Below, in pieces: positions 30,054 to 39,671 of a DNA stretch of 64,000 nt. Under the pieces are notes generated by a model, which worked only from the letters and a program-made list of their open reading frames with translations, was not told where the DNA came from and did not search any database. Numbering within the stretch: position 1 is the stretch's first letter; every line of letters begins with the position of its first letter. The position numbers and the translations under genes were made by a program. Source of the DNA: Yersinia canariae (lineage in GTDB: Bacteria > Pseudomonadota > Gammaproteobacteria > Enterobacterales > Enterobacteriaceae); contig NZ_CP043727.1 of the NCBI RefSeq assembly GCF_009831415.1, positions 3,534,001 to 3,598,000 on the forward strand. The letters run 5' to 3'.

Positions 30054-33000
30054 CTATTTTGGGAGTTTGCTTATAGGGTGCGGTTTCCAGCGCCCCAAAA
30101 TATGTTTGTCACACACTTCCGGTTTGATAGCGGCATCATTTGGAATTTGGTGGATTCCCCTTTCTGGAATACAAACCGCGATACCAATATTTGCAGTGAT
30201 ATCATGCTCAAATTCGACCACGATAGCGGGAGGTAATTGCTGCTCTTCGAGGGAGCTGAGGATTTGATCTCGTTTTATCAGTAACGCCTCCTGTTTCTGA
30301 GGCCGCGTTATTTTCTCTGTAGTTGTTTTTCCTTCAGAGGTAAGGACAGGTTTGATATTACCCGAATTCGGATTATTGCTTTGACGCCCAGTCTTATCTC
30401 TAAAACTATTTTGATCAACCGGCTTGCCATTGATGGTCACATTATTGCCAATATTATCCGGCAAGGTTATAAATACCGGTGACTTAAATAGCGAATGAGT
30501 ATTCCCGCCAAGCGCAATTCCCGTTATCGCCGCATTATCGTCAAGGAAAATACCGTGATGATTACCGGAACTCCCCGTCACCACACCACCACTTATTGGG
30601 CCATCAATATAAACACCGTGGCCATCACCCGCCGCATTACCATTAATCGTGGTATTACCATTGCTAAACATCAGGCCCGTGATTTCTACCCCATGACCAT
30701 CAGTGGCATTGCCGTTTATAGTGGCATTATCTAGCGTGTTATTGCCATCAATATGAACCCCGATGCCTTGCACACTGGTGGCGTTGCCGCTGATATTCAG
30801 CAGTTCGTCCCACCCACCACCACTCAGTGTGACATTTTCACCCACATCCACCCCAGTGCCGTTGGCGGTGTTGCCATTCACCGAACTGATATTATTACCG
30901 CTCAGATTACCGGCGATCTCGACCCCTTTACCGTCACCGCTGTAGCCATATAGGGTGGTATTATCTAACTCACTATTGGCATCAATCTTGATTCCAGTCC
31001 CATTGATGGAAGTCCCATTCACCGTGCCGCCATTAATGGTGCCATTCAGCTGCACACCAATGCCGTTAGCCGCCTGACCAGCAAGTACAACAGTCCCGCT
31101 GGCCGCAATCCCATTGACCACTCCGCCACTCAGCGGGCCATTAACCTGCACACCAATACCGGTGCCAGATGCCGTGCCGTTTAATACTGTATTACCTTGA
31201 TTGGTGAGTGGGCCGGAGATATTTAATGCAACACTGTCCACAGCCAAACCATTTAAACTGGTATTACTTAAATAGTTATTTCCATTGAGTTTTATCCCAG
31301 TGCCGGTATCACTTATCGCCACGCCGTTTAGCGTCAGTAAGTCGGCTTCACTGGTGCCTGTGACATGTAAATTTTCTGCTATATCAATGCCATAACTAAC
31401 ACCTTCAGTGGTACCACTTATTATGCTCTGATGAATGCCATTAATATCATGGGTTAACTCCACGCCTTTACCGTGAGTACTGCTGCCATTAAGTGCGCCA
31501 TTATCTAATATTGTACGGGTAATAACATTGGAACCCGGCAAGGAATCAACCTTGATACCAATACTATTAATTGATTGCCCGGTCAGTGCAGTATCAATAA
31601 TGGTAGCATTACCACTAATGCGCAGACCTTCGGCATGAGTTGAAATACCCGTCACATTAATGCGATTAATTTGATGTTCTGCACTGAAGAGATGAACACC
31701 TGTACTATCGGTACTGGTGCCTTTAATAGTAACCGGGCCGGTACTGTTATTAACCACACCGGAAATAGCCACCCCAATGTCCGCGACACTATTGCCTTGA
31801 ATAAGTGTGTCACCATCGCCATTTAATACCACGGCATTATTACTGGTCGGAAAGTTAATACCGACGCCGCGGGTTGCTCGCCCCTCCATTTTTAGGGAAC
31901 CATTATTATTAATCGTTAATTTTTGGGGGCTAGTATAAGTGATGCCATTCCCATCCGTAGTGGCTTGTGTGCCTTTATTTTCACCGAGGAGAGATAATTG
32001 GCTGCCCTTGACAATATTGAGCGTATTAGCACCACTAAATTCAATCCCTTTACGGGTTGCGCCGGTGCCTTCTGTCTCGCCTATAAAGGCGATATTCCCG
32101 CCAACTGACAAGGTATTATTGGCTCTAAAGATAAGTGCCGCACCCTGCGTAGTATTAAGTGCCTTACCGACAAATGAACCATTATTGGCCACTATGGTAT
32201 TATTGCCACCAAAGCTTAATGTGCCACTTTGGTCGGCCAGTAATGGCGTCACCGACTCAGAATAAACAGTAATATTACCTAGTGAGGAATCAAAGTTAAT
32301 ATTATTAAAATAAACATTTCCTGACCCAGTAGAAGAGCCATTAATATTAATGTTTTTCGTCGCCGATGTCAGATTGACATTTTCTAAATCAACAGATGTT
32401 GCTTGAGCACTCCCACTACCATTCTTTCCTGTAATAGTAATATTTTCTTGTGCAGTAATATTATTACGGGAGTTATCCGAAAAACCTTCAACATAGACTC
32501 CCTCACTTGAAACAAGTGTCGCCCCATTTAAAGTAATATCTTTTTGTGCATTTAACGTGGTATTACCTTTAATATAAACCCCTTTATTACTGGTTGAACT
32601 TATATTGGCATCAATATCACCTGTTGTGGCAGTGATATTAGCATTATCCAATATCAATCCGTCAGCACCATTAGTCGTAGAAATAAAGCTAATCTCATTT
32701 ACGATAAGTTGGGTATTGGCAAGCACGACACCTGTTGAACCATTATTAGTTACTGTAAAATTTCCGTTTTTAGTTTCAATATTAGCACCATCAATATCAA
32801 CACCTGCACCTGCACCTGCACCTGATGTATTACCATAATTATTAGCTGTTATTGAGATATCCTTTCCAGCAGTAACACTCACTCTATTAGATGAATTCCC
32901 AACAATTGTCACTGCCTCCATAGCCGGAACTGAATTATTACCCACTATTGAGATGTTCTGACCCGTAATTATTTCGCCATTACCATTGAAAAAAAAGGCT

Positions 33001-35828
33001 TTATTATTTAGTGAACTTAAATTGGCTTCAATATCATTTTTAGCCGCAAGAACTGAGTTAGTCATCTCTACTGTATTACTATCACTGACATTACCATTCA
33101 ATAAAATATTATTGGCACTGATACTGACATTATTGAAATTGCTACCCTTAACGCCCGTAATATTTAAATTAAAATCTCCATTTTCAGATTTTATAACGGC
33201 AAACTCCCCCGCAACAGCACTACCGTTTTCCGCTCCGTCATTAACTGCCACTATCGATATATTGCCACCGGCTGTCATATTAACCAGAACATTACTCGCG
33301 TTACCGCTTATTTTTATTGTTTCAGCACCCGCGACAGCAGAATTACTGGTCACGCCGTTCAAATTGATATTGCCACTGGCACTTACATTGCTCTCACCTG
33401 AAAGCCAAATCCCTTTAGCAGTGGCAGTAGCATTAGCATTTATATCGCCAGCAGTGGCCGTAAGATGACTATCTCTGAATATGAAACCATCAACGCCGGA
33501 GACATTGATGTTAAAATCAACATTATTGCCACTGACATTTGAGTTCACTATTTGCAGTCCATAATTAGTCTGGGTAATAATTTCGCCATTGATATAAAAT
33601 GAAACATTGCCAGACTGCGAAGAAACACGCGTATTAGTAAGATCTACGCCTCCTGATGCACTACCATTAGCATTGCCCTGAAATATAATATCTTTATCAC
33701 TGGTAATAGTGGAATTAGTGAACGTCCCCATCAACGAGCTATTAGAATTAGATTTCATAACAAATGACATATTACCTGAGCCAGTGAGGACTGAGTCTTC
33801 AGAGATATCAATACCACGCCACCCTTGCCCATTAACATTACTACTTTCTCCCGTAATACGCGTTTCACCCGCCACGGAGAAATTAGCAGCATGAGTGATA
33901 TTCACTCCTATGAGGGATGCAACTCCAGAATTGCCTTCCAGAGTCAGATTACCTATCTCATATCGCCCACCAGCGATAACAATACGCGCTGCACTTTTAT
34001 TATCGGCATATTTTGCCAGGAAATCTCCTTGGTTTAATAAAACATGACTATCATTTAATGTAATAACAGAATCTGCGGTGGAATTGCCTGCCAATAAATT
34101 AAGGTTCAGTTTCCCGGTATTAGACGAAATATTATTGTTAACGACAATATTCCCGTCAGCATGCAACGTCAGCGTAGCATCACCTCCGGCGGTTTTATTG
34201 ATGTCCGCATTTACCGTAATCTGGCACCAGCGGCAGTTGGCTAAACTACTATTACTGGTGGTGACCGTCACATTAGTGCCACGATCGAGTTGAGTATTAA
34301 TACTGGCATTCAGTATTTGTGCAATATTGGCGGTTGGCGTGAAAACCTGTACATTTTTCACATACCCGACAGGGATATCCCCCGTCTGAACCACTACCCC
34401 ACTCTCAGCACCGCTGCCAACAATGTTTACCTCGGCCGGATCGAGCAACCAGAGGCCCTTTTTTCCGGCTATCGCACTCGCATCAACCTGACCAAAAGCT
34501 TGTAAAATATGCTGACTGGATGTTTCTACTCGCCCACCATCACCTGACTGTGGCCCGCCACGGGCATGAATATCGCCATAGAAACCAGTGTAATATTCAG
34601 ACCATAACACGGCTGTGCCGCCGGCCCCTTGTTGTGAGGAAGAAACATCAATATTCGCACTGTTGTCCATGACGACGGCGCGAGCTTTTTTTATCCGTTT
34701 ATTTTTGCCCTGCCAATCGCCACCGACCAGTACTTTGCCACCGCCAGTTGTCCCGCGCGCATCAATTTTGCTCGCAGCAACCAAATGAATATTTTCACCT
34801 TGCACGATGACATTCCCGCCACGGCCCTGCGGATTACTCACATCAATGAGTCCCTGCTGCCGCACCACACCTCTGCTGCCGCCATCGAGGTAAATAACAC
34901 CATTTTTTTCAGATAAGCTCTGCGCCTGCAAAATACCGGTATTATCAATCACGGTATTCATTAACATCTCTTTGCCGTGTGCTGTCAGTTGGATAACCCC
35001 CAAATCAGCTTGAATCAGCCCACCGTTTTGGAGCAAAGTACTGACTTGTTCGCCCTCAACTTGAACCCCGAGCAAACTACCGTGGTCCAGATGAAGAATG
35101 ACACGACTCCCACTGGCTAACGCCACTTTACCTTTCGGCGCCTGAATAACACCTGAACGCTGATTAATCACCTTCTGACTAATCAGCGCAATATAGCCAT
35201 TTTCGGTGGCACGCAAATTGGCCTGATTAATTAACTCACCTTCATGTTTTAGGCTATTTAGCGTATAGCGCCCAGAAGCAAAGTCCTGATTAGACATAAC
35301 TTTTGTGCTGGCGACTAACCCCCCAACATCAATTTGAGCGCCTTTACCAAACAAAATGCCATTTGGATTAAGCAAAAAGACCTGACCATTGGCTTTTAAG
35401 TTGCCATATATCTGTGATGCATCGCGACCCAACACTTGGTTCAGCGCAATACTCTGCTGCCCCGGCTGGTGATAAATAACACTGTTCCCTTGCGCGATAT
35501 CATAACTGGCCCAATTGATCGCCAGTTTATCGCTTTGCTGAGTCACGATAAGGGTGGTGTTATTAGCATCCAATGCCCCTTGACCAACAACTATATTGCC
35601 GTTAACCGGCAGTGAGGGATGGGCAAATACTAATAATGGCAATATTCCGAGTGCCAGCCCCGTTAGGATCGCCAGCCGGCTTAATATTCCGACTCTCGAA
35701 TCATAAGCATTAATGACTTTTTTACCGGTAGATGAAAACGATCGTCCATAAGCTCGGGTAAATTCCCCGACAGCAACTAAGCACCCCAACCGACGGCAGA
35801 AAATAAGTTTGTATAATTTACTGTTCAT
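30054..35828 (-). CDS. HMW1A-like two-partner-secretion adhesin (TpsA), sequon-rich
   Basis: 1924 residues. The start MNSKLYKLIFCRRLGCLVAVGEFTRAYGR is an extended signal-peptide region of TpsA type, followed by a hydrophobic core (about 46-68) and cleavage near VFA-H. The TPS domain follows, with NPNGILFGKGAQID at 154. From about residue 475 on, the protein is a long beta-helix-like stalk with CRWC near 530 and short G/N/T-rich repeats, clearest at about 1500-1800. By hand count there are about 73 NX(S/T) sequons, nearly all after residue 475. The end has Cys1886 and Cys1906, like the cysteine pair that anchors HMW1. It is flanked by its transporter (42 bases upstream) and glycosyltransferase genes. 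Confidence 0.92.
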   Translation of the reverse strand: MNSKLYKLIFCRRLGCLVAVGEFTRAYGRSFSSTGKKVINAYDSRVGILSRLAILTGLALGILPLLVFAHPSLPVNGNIVVGQGALDANNTTLIVTQQSDKLAINWASYDIAQGNSVIYHQPGQQSIALNQVLGRDASQIYGNLKANGQVFLLNPNGILFGKGAQIDVGGLVASTKVMSNQDFASGRYTLNSLKHEGELINQANLRATENGYIALISQKVINQRSGVIQAPKGKVALASGSRVILHLDHGSLLGVQVEGEQVSTLLQNGGLIQADLGVIQLTAHGKEMLMNTVIDNTGILQAQSLSEKNGVIYLDGGSRGVVRQQGLIDVSNPQGRGGNVIVQGENIHLVAASKIDARGTTGGGKVLVGGDWQGKNKRIKKARAVVMDNSANIDVSSSQQGAGGTAVLWSEYYTGFYGDIHARGGPQSGDGGRVETSSQHILQAFGQVDASAIAGKKGLWLLDPAEVNIVGSGAESGVVVQTGDIPVGYVKNVQVFTPTANIAQILNASINTQLDRGTNVTVTTSNSSLANCRWCQITVNADINKTAGGDATLTLHADGNIVVNNNISSNTGKLNLNLLAGNSTADSVITLNDSHVLLNQGDFLAKYADNKSAARIVIAGGRYEIGNLTLEGNSGVASLIGVNITHAANFSVAGETRITGESSNVNGQGWRGIDISEDSVLTGSGNMSFVMKSNSNSSLMGTFTNSTITSDKDIIFQGNANGSASGGVDLTNTRVSSQSGNVSFYINGEIITQTNYGLQIVNSNVSGNNVDFNINVSGVDGFIFRDSHLTATAGDINANATATAKGIWLSGESNVSASGNINLNGVTSNSAVAGAETIKISGNASNVLVNMTAGGNISIVAVNDGAENGSAVAGEFAVIKSENGDFNLNITGVKGSNFNNVSISANNILLNGNVSDSNTVEMTNSVLAAKNDIEANLSSLNNKAFFFNGNGEIITGQNISIVGNNSVPAMEAVTIVGNSSNRVSVTAGKDISITANNYGNTSGAGAGAGVDIDGANIETKNGNFTVTNNGSTGVVLANTQLIVNEISFISTTNGADGLILDNANITATTGDIDANISSTSNKGVYIKGNTTLNAQKDITLNGATLVSSEGVYVEGFSDNSRNNITAQENITITGKNGSGSAQATSVDLENVNLTSATKNININGSSTGSGNVYFNNINFDSSLGNITVYSESVTPLLADQSGTLSFGGNNTIVANNGSFVGKALNTTQGAALIFRANNTLSVGGNIAFIGETEGTGATRKGIEFSGANTLNIVKGSQLSLLGENKGTQATTDGNGITYTSPQKLTINNNGSLKMEGRATRGVGINFPTSNNAVVLNGDGDTLIQGNSVADIGVAISGVVNNSTGPVTIKGTSTDSTGVHLFSAEHQINRINVTGISTHAEGLRISGNATIIDTALTGQSINSIGIKVDSLPGSNVITRTILDNGALNGSSTHGKGVELTHDINGIHQSIISGTTEGVSYGIDIAENLHVTGTSEADLLTLNGVAISDTGTGIKLNGNNYLSNTSLNGLAVDSVALNISGPLTNQGNTVLNGTASGTGIGVQVNGPLSGGVVNGIAASGTVVLAGQAANGIGVQLNGTINGGTVNGTSINGTGIKIDANSELDNTTLYGYSGDGKGVEIAGNLSGNNISSVNGNTANGTGVDVGENVTLSGGGWDELLNISGNATSVQGIGVHIDGNNTLDNATINGNATDGHGVEITGLMFSNGNTTINGNAAGDGHGVYIDGPISGGVVTGSSGNHHGIFLDDNAAITGIALGGNTHSLFKSPVFITLPDNIGNNVTINGKPVDQNSFRDKTGRQSNNPNSGNIKPVLTSEGKTTTEKITRPQKQEALLIKRDQILSSLEEQQLPPAIVVEFEHDITANIGIAVCIPERGIHQIPNDAAIKPEVCDKHILGRWKPHPISKLPK

Positions 35829-35869
35829 TATTCGCGTCCATTAAATCTGACAAATATGCCGATAGAGGG

Positions 35870-37663
35870 CTAAAACATTTTGTAAGCGCTAAGCCAAAGT
35901 TGGTCATTATCCGGTTGAGGAGTTGCCGCCTGGCCGGTTCGATGCGCCCAAGTCAGATTCAAGGAGTAATCTACCGGGCGGGAGAGAGTGATATAGGCAC
36001 CATAGCCCGACAGGTTGATATTATTCCCCATCAGGCCTTCAATAGGCTGGCGATAATAAGAACCCCACCCTTGGTCAAAGAATGCTGCAAAAGTAATTTG
36101 ATTCCCTGCACCAGCCCAATTCGAGAATGGGGGAGGCCAAAGGGCACGTAATTCAGTGGTGAAAATATTGCCTTTATCCACCGCCCCTTCACCAACACCA
36201 TAAGCACGAACCGCCAGTGGCCCACCCAATAACAACTTCTGTGAACTATCAAGATTCTTACTGGCTATTTGGCCGGTAAATTGATTGAAGAAAGAGAAAT
36301 AACGGCCAAAGCCCTGATCATGACCCGTACGATAATTAAAACGGGCAAAAGTACCGGCAATATCGGTCACAGCATTAGCTTCCTGACTGAATTCATCATC
36401 CAATGACAAGTGGCCTGCTATGCCCAGTAAATAAAAATGACTCAGCCCACGAGGGAGTGCGGTAAAAGTGCCATTAATGCCAAACTCACTGGTATTCAAA
36501 TTGCGTTTTTGGTTCGGAAGCATAATCAGTGAATCACGCATTCTGCTCTGATAATAACCGGCATTCACATCAATTCGGGCTGCTGAATGACGAACCCATG
36601 GATGGCGAAAATTAATGCCCCAAGTATTAGAATGACCGCGAGCATTCAATATTTCGAAAGGCCCTTTAAGGGTATAATCCAGGTAGCTATAATTAAGCGC
36701 TGCGCGGGTGCCATAAGTATTAATGGGAAAATTGTAGTCCAACAGGCCATTGAATACATCGGCAGAGCTGGATAGAATCAAATCTGTACGTAATTGATCG
36801 CCCCACCCTGTTATATTATTTAATACACTGCCTGCTAATAACCGATTATGACCCGAGTAATCATTACCCTGATTATCTGCACCAATATATCCCATCACGG
36901 CTTGGCCTGGGGTAATATCAGCATAAATTCTTGTCATTCCCGATTGGGTTCCTGGTTTTAATGCTAAAGCAGCATCAACTCCCGGCACGTCATTAAGAAT
37001 AAGGGCGGCTCTTTCCAGTCGGGATAATTCAGCTGGGGAAGCGGCACAATCTTTGTCACCCAAAAATCCTACCGCCTTGCTGCAACTATTACTTTCAATC
37101 ACAGCAGTAGCAAAGCCAGTATTCAACCGGCTCTGATTATTGACTTCCGGTTTATCTAACCTGCCGGGAAGAATACGGACGATGACGATACCTTCACGGA
37201 TAGTTTGTGGTGGCAATATTGCTTGTGCGGCAATAAATCCTTGTTGTCGATAAAAGCGAGTTACTGCTAACGTCATAGTTTGTAAATCATTAAAAGTTAA
37301 TTTCTGCCCCAACCAAGGGGTAATAACGGCTTGTAGCGCTTTATTATTTCTATTACTGGGTGGTAATAACAGTGTTTCGCCCTCGAATCTAACCTCTCGT
37401 AAAATGATTTTCTTCTCCGCTGTGGAGCGGCCGGATGATAAGGAGGGAACCAAAGGCGAAAGCTTGATTTCAGCTTGCTGTGGCGCACGTAATGGCTCCT
37501 GCATTGTTTGCTGTATTTCGTTACTAATCGTACCTGCATTCGGTACATTGATTACCTGAGGGGCGGCAACTACCTGTGAGCAAAAAAAAAGGGTCGATAT
37601 AATTCCTTGGAAGCTCAATTTAGTCTGATACTGTGATTTTTCTGGATAATAAAAATGTCGCAT
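35870..37663 (-). CDS. HMW1B-like outer-membrane transporter (TpsB)
   Basis: 597 residues, ShlB/FhaC/HecB family. It exports the adjacent TpsA adhesin across the outer membrane. A signal peptide is likely (hydrophobic segment SFQGIISTLFFCSQVVAAP). POTRA-like domains cover about 65-270, including ILREVRFEGETLLLPP and RFYRQQGFIAAQAILPPQ. The 16-strand barrel follows, with GYIGADNQGNDYSGHNRLLA near 255 and the conserved VRAYGVGEGAVDKG near 495, ending SAYKMF. The family motif VRGY is VRAY here. Two cysteines (about 195-210) flank NSCSKAVGFLGDKDC and may form a disulfide. It is first in the B-A-C operon. Confidence 0.92.
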   Translation of the reverse strand: MRHFYYPEKSQYQTKLSFQGIISTLFFCSQVVAAPQVINVPNAGTISNEIQQTMQEPLRAPQQAEIKLSPLVPSLSSGRSTAEKKIILREVRFEGETLLLPPSNRNNKALQAVITPWLGQKLTFNDLQTMTLAVTRFYRQQGFIAAQAILPPQTIREGIVIVRILPGRLDKPEVNNQSRLNTGFATAVIESNSCSKAVGFLGDKDCAASPAELSRLERAALILNDVPGVDAALALKPGTQSGMTRIYADITPGQAVMGYIGADNQGNDYSGHNRLLAGSVLNNITGWGDQLRTDLILSSSADVFNGLLDYNFPINTYGTRAALNYSYLDYTLKGPFEILNARGHSNTWGINFRHPWVRHSAARIDVNAGYYQSRMRDSLIMLPNQKRNLNTSEFGINGTFTALPRGLSHFYLLGIAGHLSLDDEFSQEANAVTDIAGTFARFNYRTGHDQGFGRYFSFFNQFTGQIASKNLDSSQKLLLGGPLAVRAYGVGEGAVDKGNIFTTELRALWPPPFSNWAGAGNQITFAAFFDQGWGSYYRQPIEGLMGNNINLSGYGAYITLSRPVDYSLNLTWAHRTGQAATPQPDNDQLWLSAYKMF

Positions 37664-38278
37664 AAAATACGCCTGCTTAGCATGGTGATAACGCCAGTTT
37701 GAATAAAAAACCTTAGCTATTTAACACTGGCATAGGATTAAATTTTAGTTATCAAGTAATGTCTTTATTAAAATATTAAATAGAATTAAACAGGGTGTAA
37801 CACACATAATAAATACAAATACTAAAAATCGCCCTCTGTAGCTTCAGACTAATAGCCACTTCATATTTATAACAAATAGTTATTTATGGTAGATATATCA
37901 TAGTTGACATGAAATTATAATAACATCCCATACAGATAAATAATTAAATTGGCTTTGTTTTATATAAATAGACTGGTAATTACATAATTATATGAAATAT
38001 ATACATTAAAATAACGCTCTCAGCACAAATAATACCAACTAGAATTAAAAGCAACAAAAATAGTAAGTAGAAAATAAAAATAACAGCAACAACAAAAAAC
38101 ATTAATTGCATTTCAAATTAGCCTAAACACCCATAATTCAGTAAAGTATTTGCGACGCCGCCTCTAATAATAAACAAAATACGCAATAGTAACTTATATA
38201 ATAAAAAACCCCGCATTACTTACGGGGTTACTATATTGCAATCATTATTAATCTATCGCATCAAGATAAGTAATTTCA
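37664..38278. other. AT-rich spacer upstream of the adhesin operon
   Basis: 615 bases with no supported gene. The part from 37700 to 38200 is strikingly AT-rich, with many A/T runs, unlike the neighbouring genes. It must hold the promoter of the adhesin operon and the mtnK terminator (38207-38229). Such DNA is typical of H-NS-bound, acquired regions; no repeat, tRNA or integrase marks a border. Confidence 0.6.
38207..38229 (-). terminator. Rho-independent terminator of mtnK
   Basis: Seven-base stem AACCCCG / CGGGGTT with a 9-base loop; on the minus strand the stem is followed by TTTTATTATAT. It lies 50 bases past the mtnK stop. Confidence 0.85.
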
Positions 38279-39478
38279 CTATCCATTTTGCCGAATACGA
38301 GCAATTAAATCATCAATAGTATCAATATGTGATACCGCTAATATCAAAGTACGTCCTAAACTCAAAGCATGGCGCTGGCATGCCCTGCGCATTTCATCAT
38401 CAGCAATGCTATCCAGATCAGCCACATGGGCTAACCCAATGGTGCGCCGAATTAATTCACAGCCACAATACCCCACGGCATCTTGCCAAACTTGCTGTAA
38501 AAATAGCTGCGCATAACCTGCGGTTGCCAGAGCCGAATCTTGCGTTTTTTCCTCGCTTAATGCCAGAAAACGGCTGGCAAAGATGTTCCACAGAATATGG
38601 ATATCTTCCAAACGCTGTTCACGACCAGCAGCCGCGTCTCGTGGGCCAGCTAACCCCGGTAAACCGCAGTAATTAAGCAGCAAATTGCCCAGTGCCGTAC
38701 CGACATCAAAACCAATCGGGCCATAGAAACCAAACTCGGCATCAATGGCTATCAGACGCCCCTTTGAAACAAAAATTGAACCACTGTGAATATCGCCGTG
38801 CAGCAATGCTTCGGCCTTGCTCAAAAAACGGTGCTTTAGCGAAGCGACAGCTAATTTGAGTGCAATATCCTGACGTAATACCAGCACGTCTGGTAATAGC
38901 GCCGGGTCAAAGTTATTGCGTTCATGATCAATATAGGGATCAGTAAAGAATAAATCTTCGGTGATTTGGCATAATTCTGGGTTGGTGTAGCGGCTAACTG
39001 CGGCCTTTTTAGCTTGAGCTGACTGATAAAAATCGGAGGTATGAAATAAGGTTTGTGCTAAATATTCCGCCAATTGCCCCGCGGCCTGAGGATAGTATTT
39101 TCCCTTCACCAATTCACTGCGCCAGATTTGGTGGTCGGATAAATCTTCCTGCACCATCACCGCTAATTCTGCATCGTGATGCAGAACATTAACCGTATGT
39201 TGGGGGCAAAATTGGCGGTGTGTCAGCAGAGTTTCAGCTTCAATTCTGGCGCGATCCAAAGTGAGTGGCCAGGATTCGCCCACGCAGCGCACATAAGGCA
39301 GTGCTTGTTTGACAATCACTCGGCTAATCCCGGCTGTATCACGGATTTTAAACACCAGATTGAGATTTCCATCTCCAATTTCATCGGCCGTCACCAAGGC
39401 CCGCGGATCAGCTACTTGACCATATTGGCGAGCATATTCAACAGCATCCGCAGCAGTAAATGTATGGTAGCGCGACAT
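38279..39478 (-). CDS. mtnK: S-methyl-5-thioribose kinase
   Basis: 399 residues from the ATG at 39478 ([20 protein letters not shown]), chosen because AGAGG lies 6 bases ahead; a TTG two codons earlier is less likely. It phosphorylates 5-methylthioribose in the methionine salvage pathway. Kinase-like motifs: [20 protein letters not shown] near 38, [19 protein letters not shown] near 230 and [17 protein letters not shown] just after. It is divergent from mtnA, with a MetJ-like box between them. Confidence 0.96.
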   Translation of the reverse strand: MSRYHTFTAADAVEYARQYGQVADPRALVTADEIGDGNLNLVFKIRDTAGISRVIVKQALPYVRCVGESWPLTLDRARIEAETLLTHRQFCPQHTVNVLHHDAELAVMVQEDLSDHQIWRSELVKGKYYPQAAGQLAEYLAQTLFHTSDFYQSAQAKKAAVSRYTNPELCQITEDLFFTDPYIDHERNNFDPALLPDVLVLRQDIALKLAVASLKHRFLSKAEALLHGDIHSGSIFVSKGRLIAIDAEFGFYGPIGFDVGTALGNLLLNYCGLPGLAGPRDAAAGREQRLEDIHILWNIFASRFLALSEEKTQDSALATAGYAQLFLQQVWQDAVGYCGCELIRRTIGLAHVADLDSIADDEMRRACQRHALSLGRTLILAVSHIDTIDDLIARIRQNG

Positions 39479-39594
39479 CTTCAACCTCTTTGTTCTTTAT
39501 CTGATTCTGATTCACTCACCGCCAACCATTTGCTTAGCCGTGAAATTATTCCCTGTTCGAGCAAAAAATTCCGTATTTAGGCGTAAAACCATAT

Positions 39595-39602
39595 AGACGT
39601 CT
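39595..39602. promoter_or_regulatory. MetJ-type met box between mtnK and mtnA
   Basis: AGACGTCT, identical to the MetJ consensus half-unit. Neighbouring 8-base units (AACCATAT to the left, ACACATCC to the right) match less well, so the array is a strong centre with weak flanks. It lies about 70 bases before mtnA and 117 before mtnK. Confidence 0.7.
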
Positions 39603-39671
39603 ACACATCCGTAAGATATGTTGGCAGAATAAGAAACCAGATGCAATAACGCAACATGGATTTAACTGACA

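Noticed and set aside
31939..32265. 108-residue plus-strand ORF inside the adhesin gene
   Set aside because: Antisense shadow of the repeat region, with no family-like sequence and no ribosome-binding site.
32986..33468. 160-residue plus-strand ORF inside the adhesin gene
   Set aside because: It lies antisense to a well-supported TPS adhesin. Its leucine/alanine-rich product follows from the complement of N/S/T/G-rich repeat codons; no domain is visible.
30054..35828. CRISPR-like or tandem DNA repeats in the adhesin gene
   Set aside because: The repetition is at protein level and degenerate in DNA; there are no constant repeats with unique spacers.
37900..37960. TTGACA promoter-like sequence in the AT-rich spacer
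   Set aside because: It reads on the plus strand, away from the adhesin operon, has no well-spaced -10 box, and AT-rich DNA yields such matches by chance.
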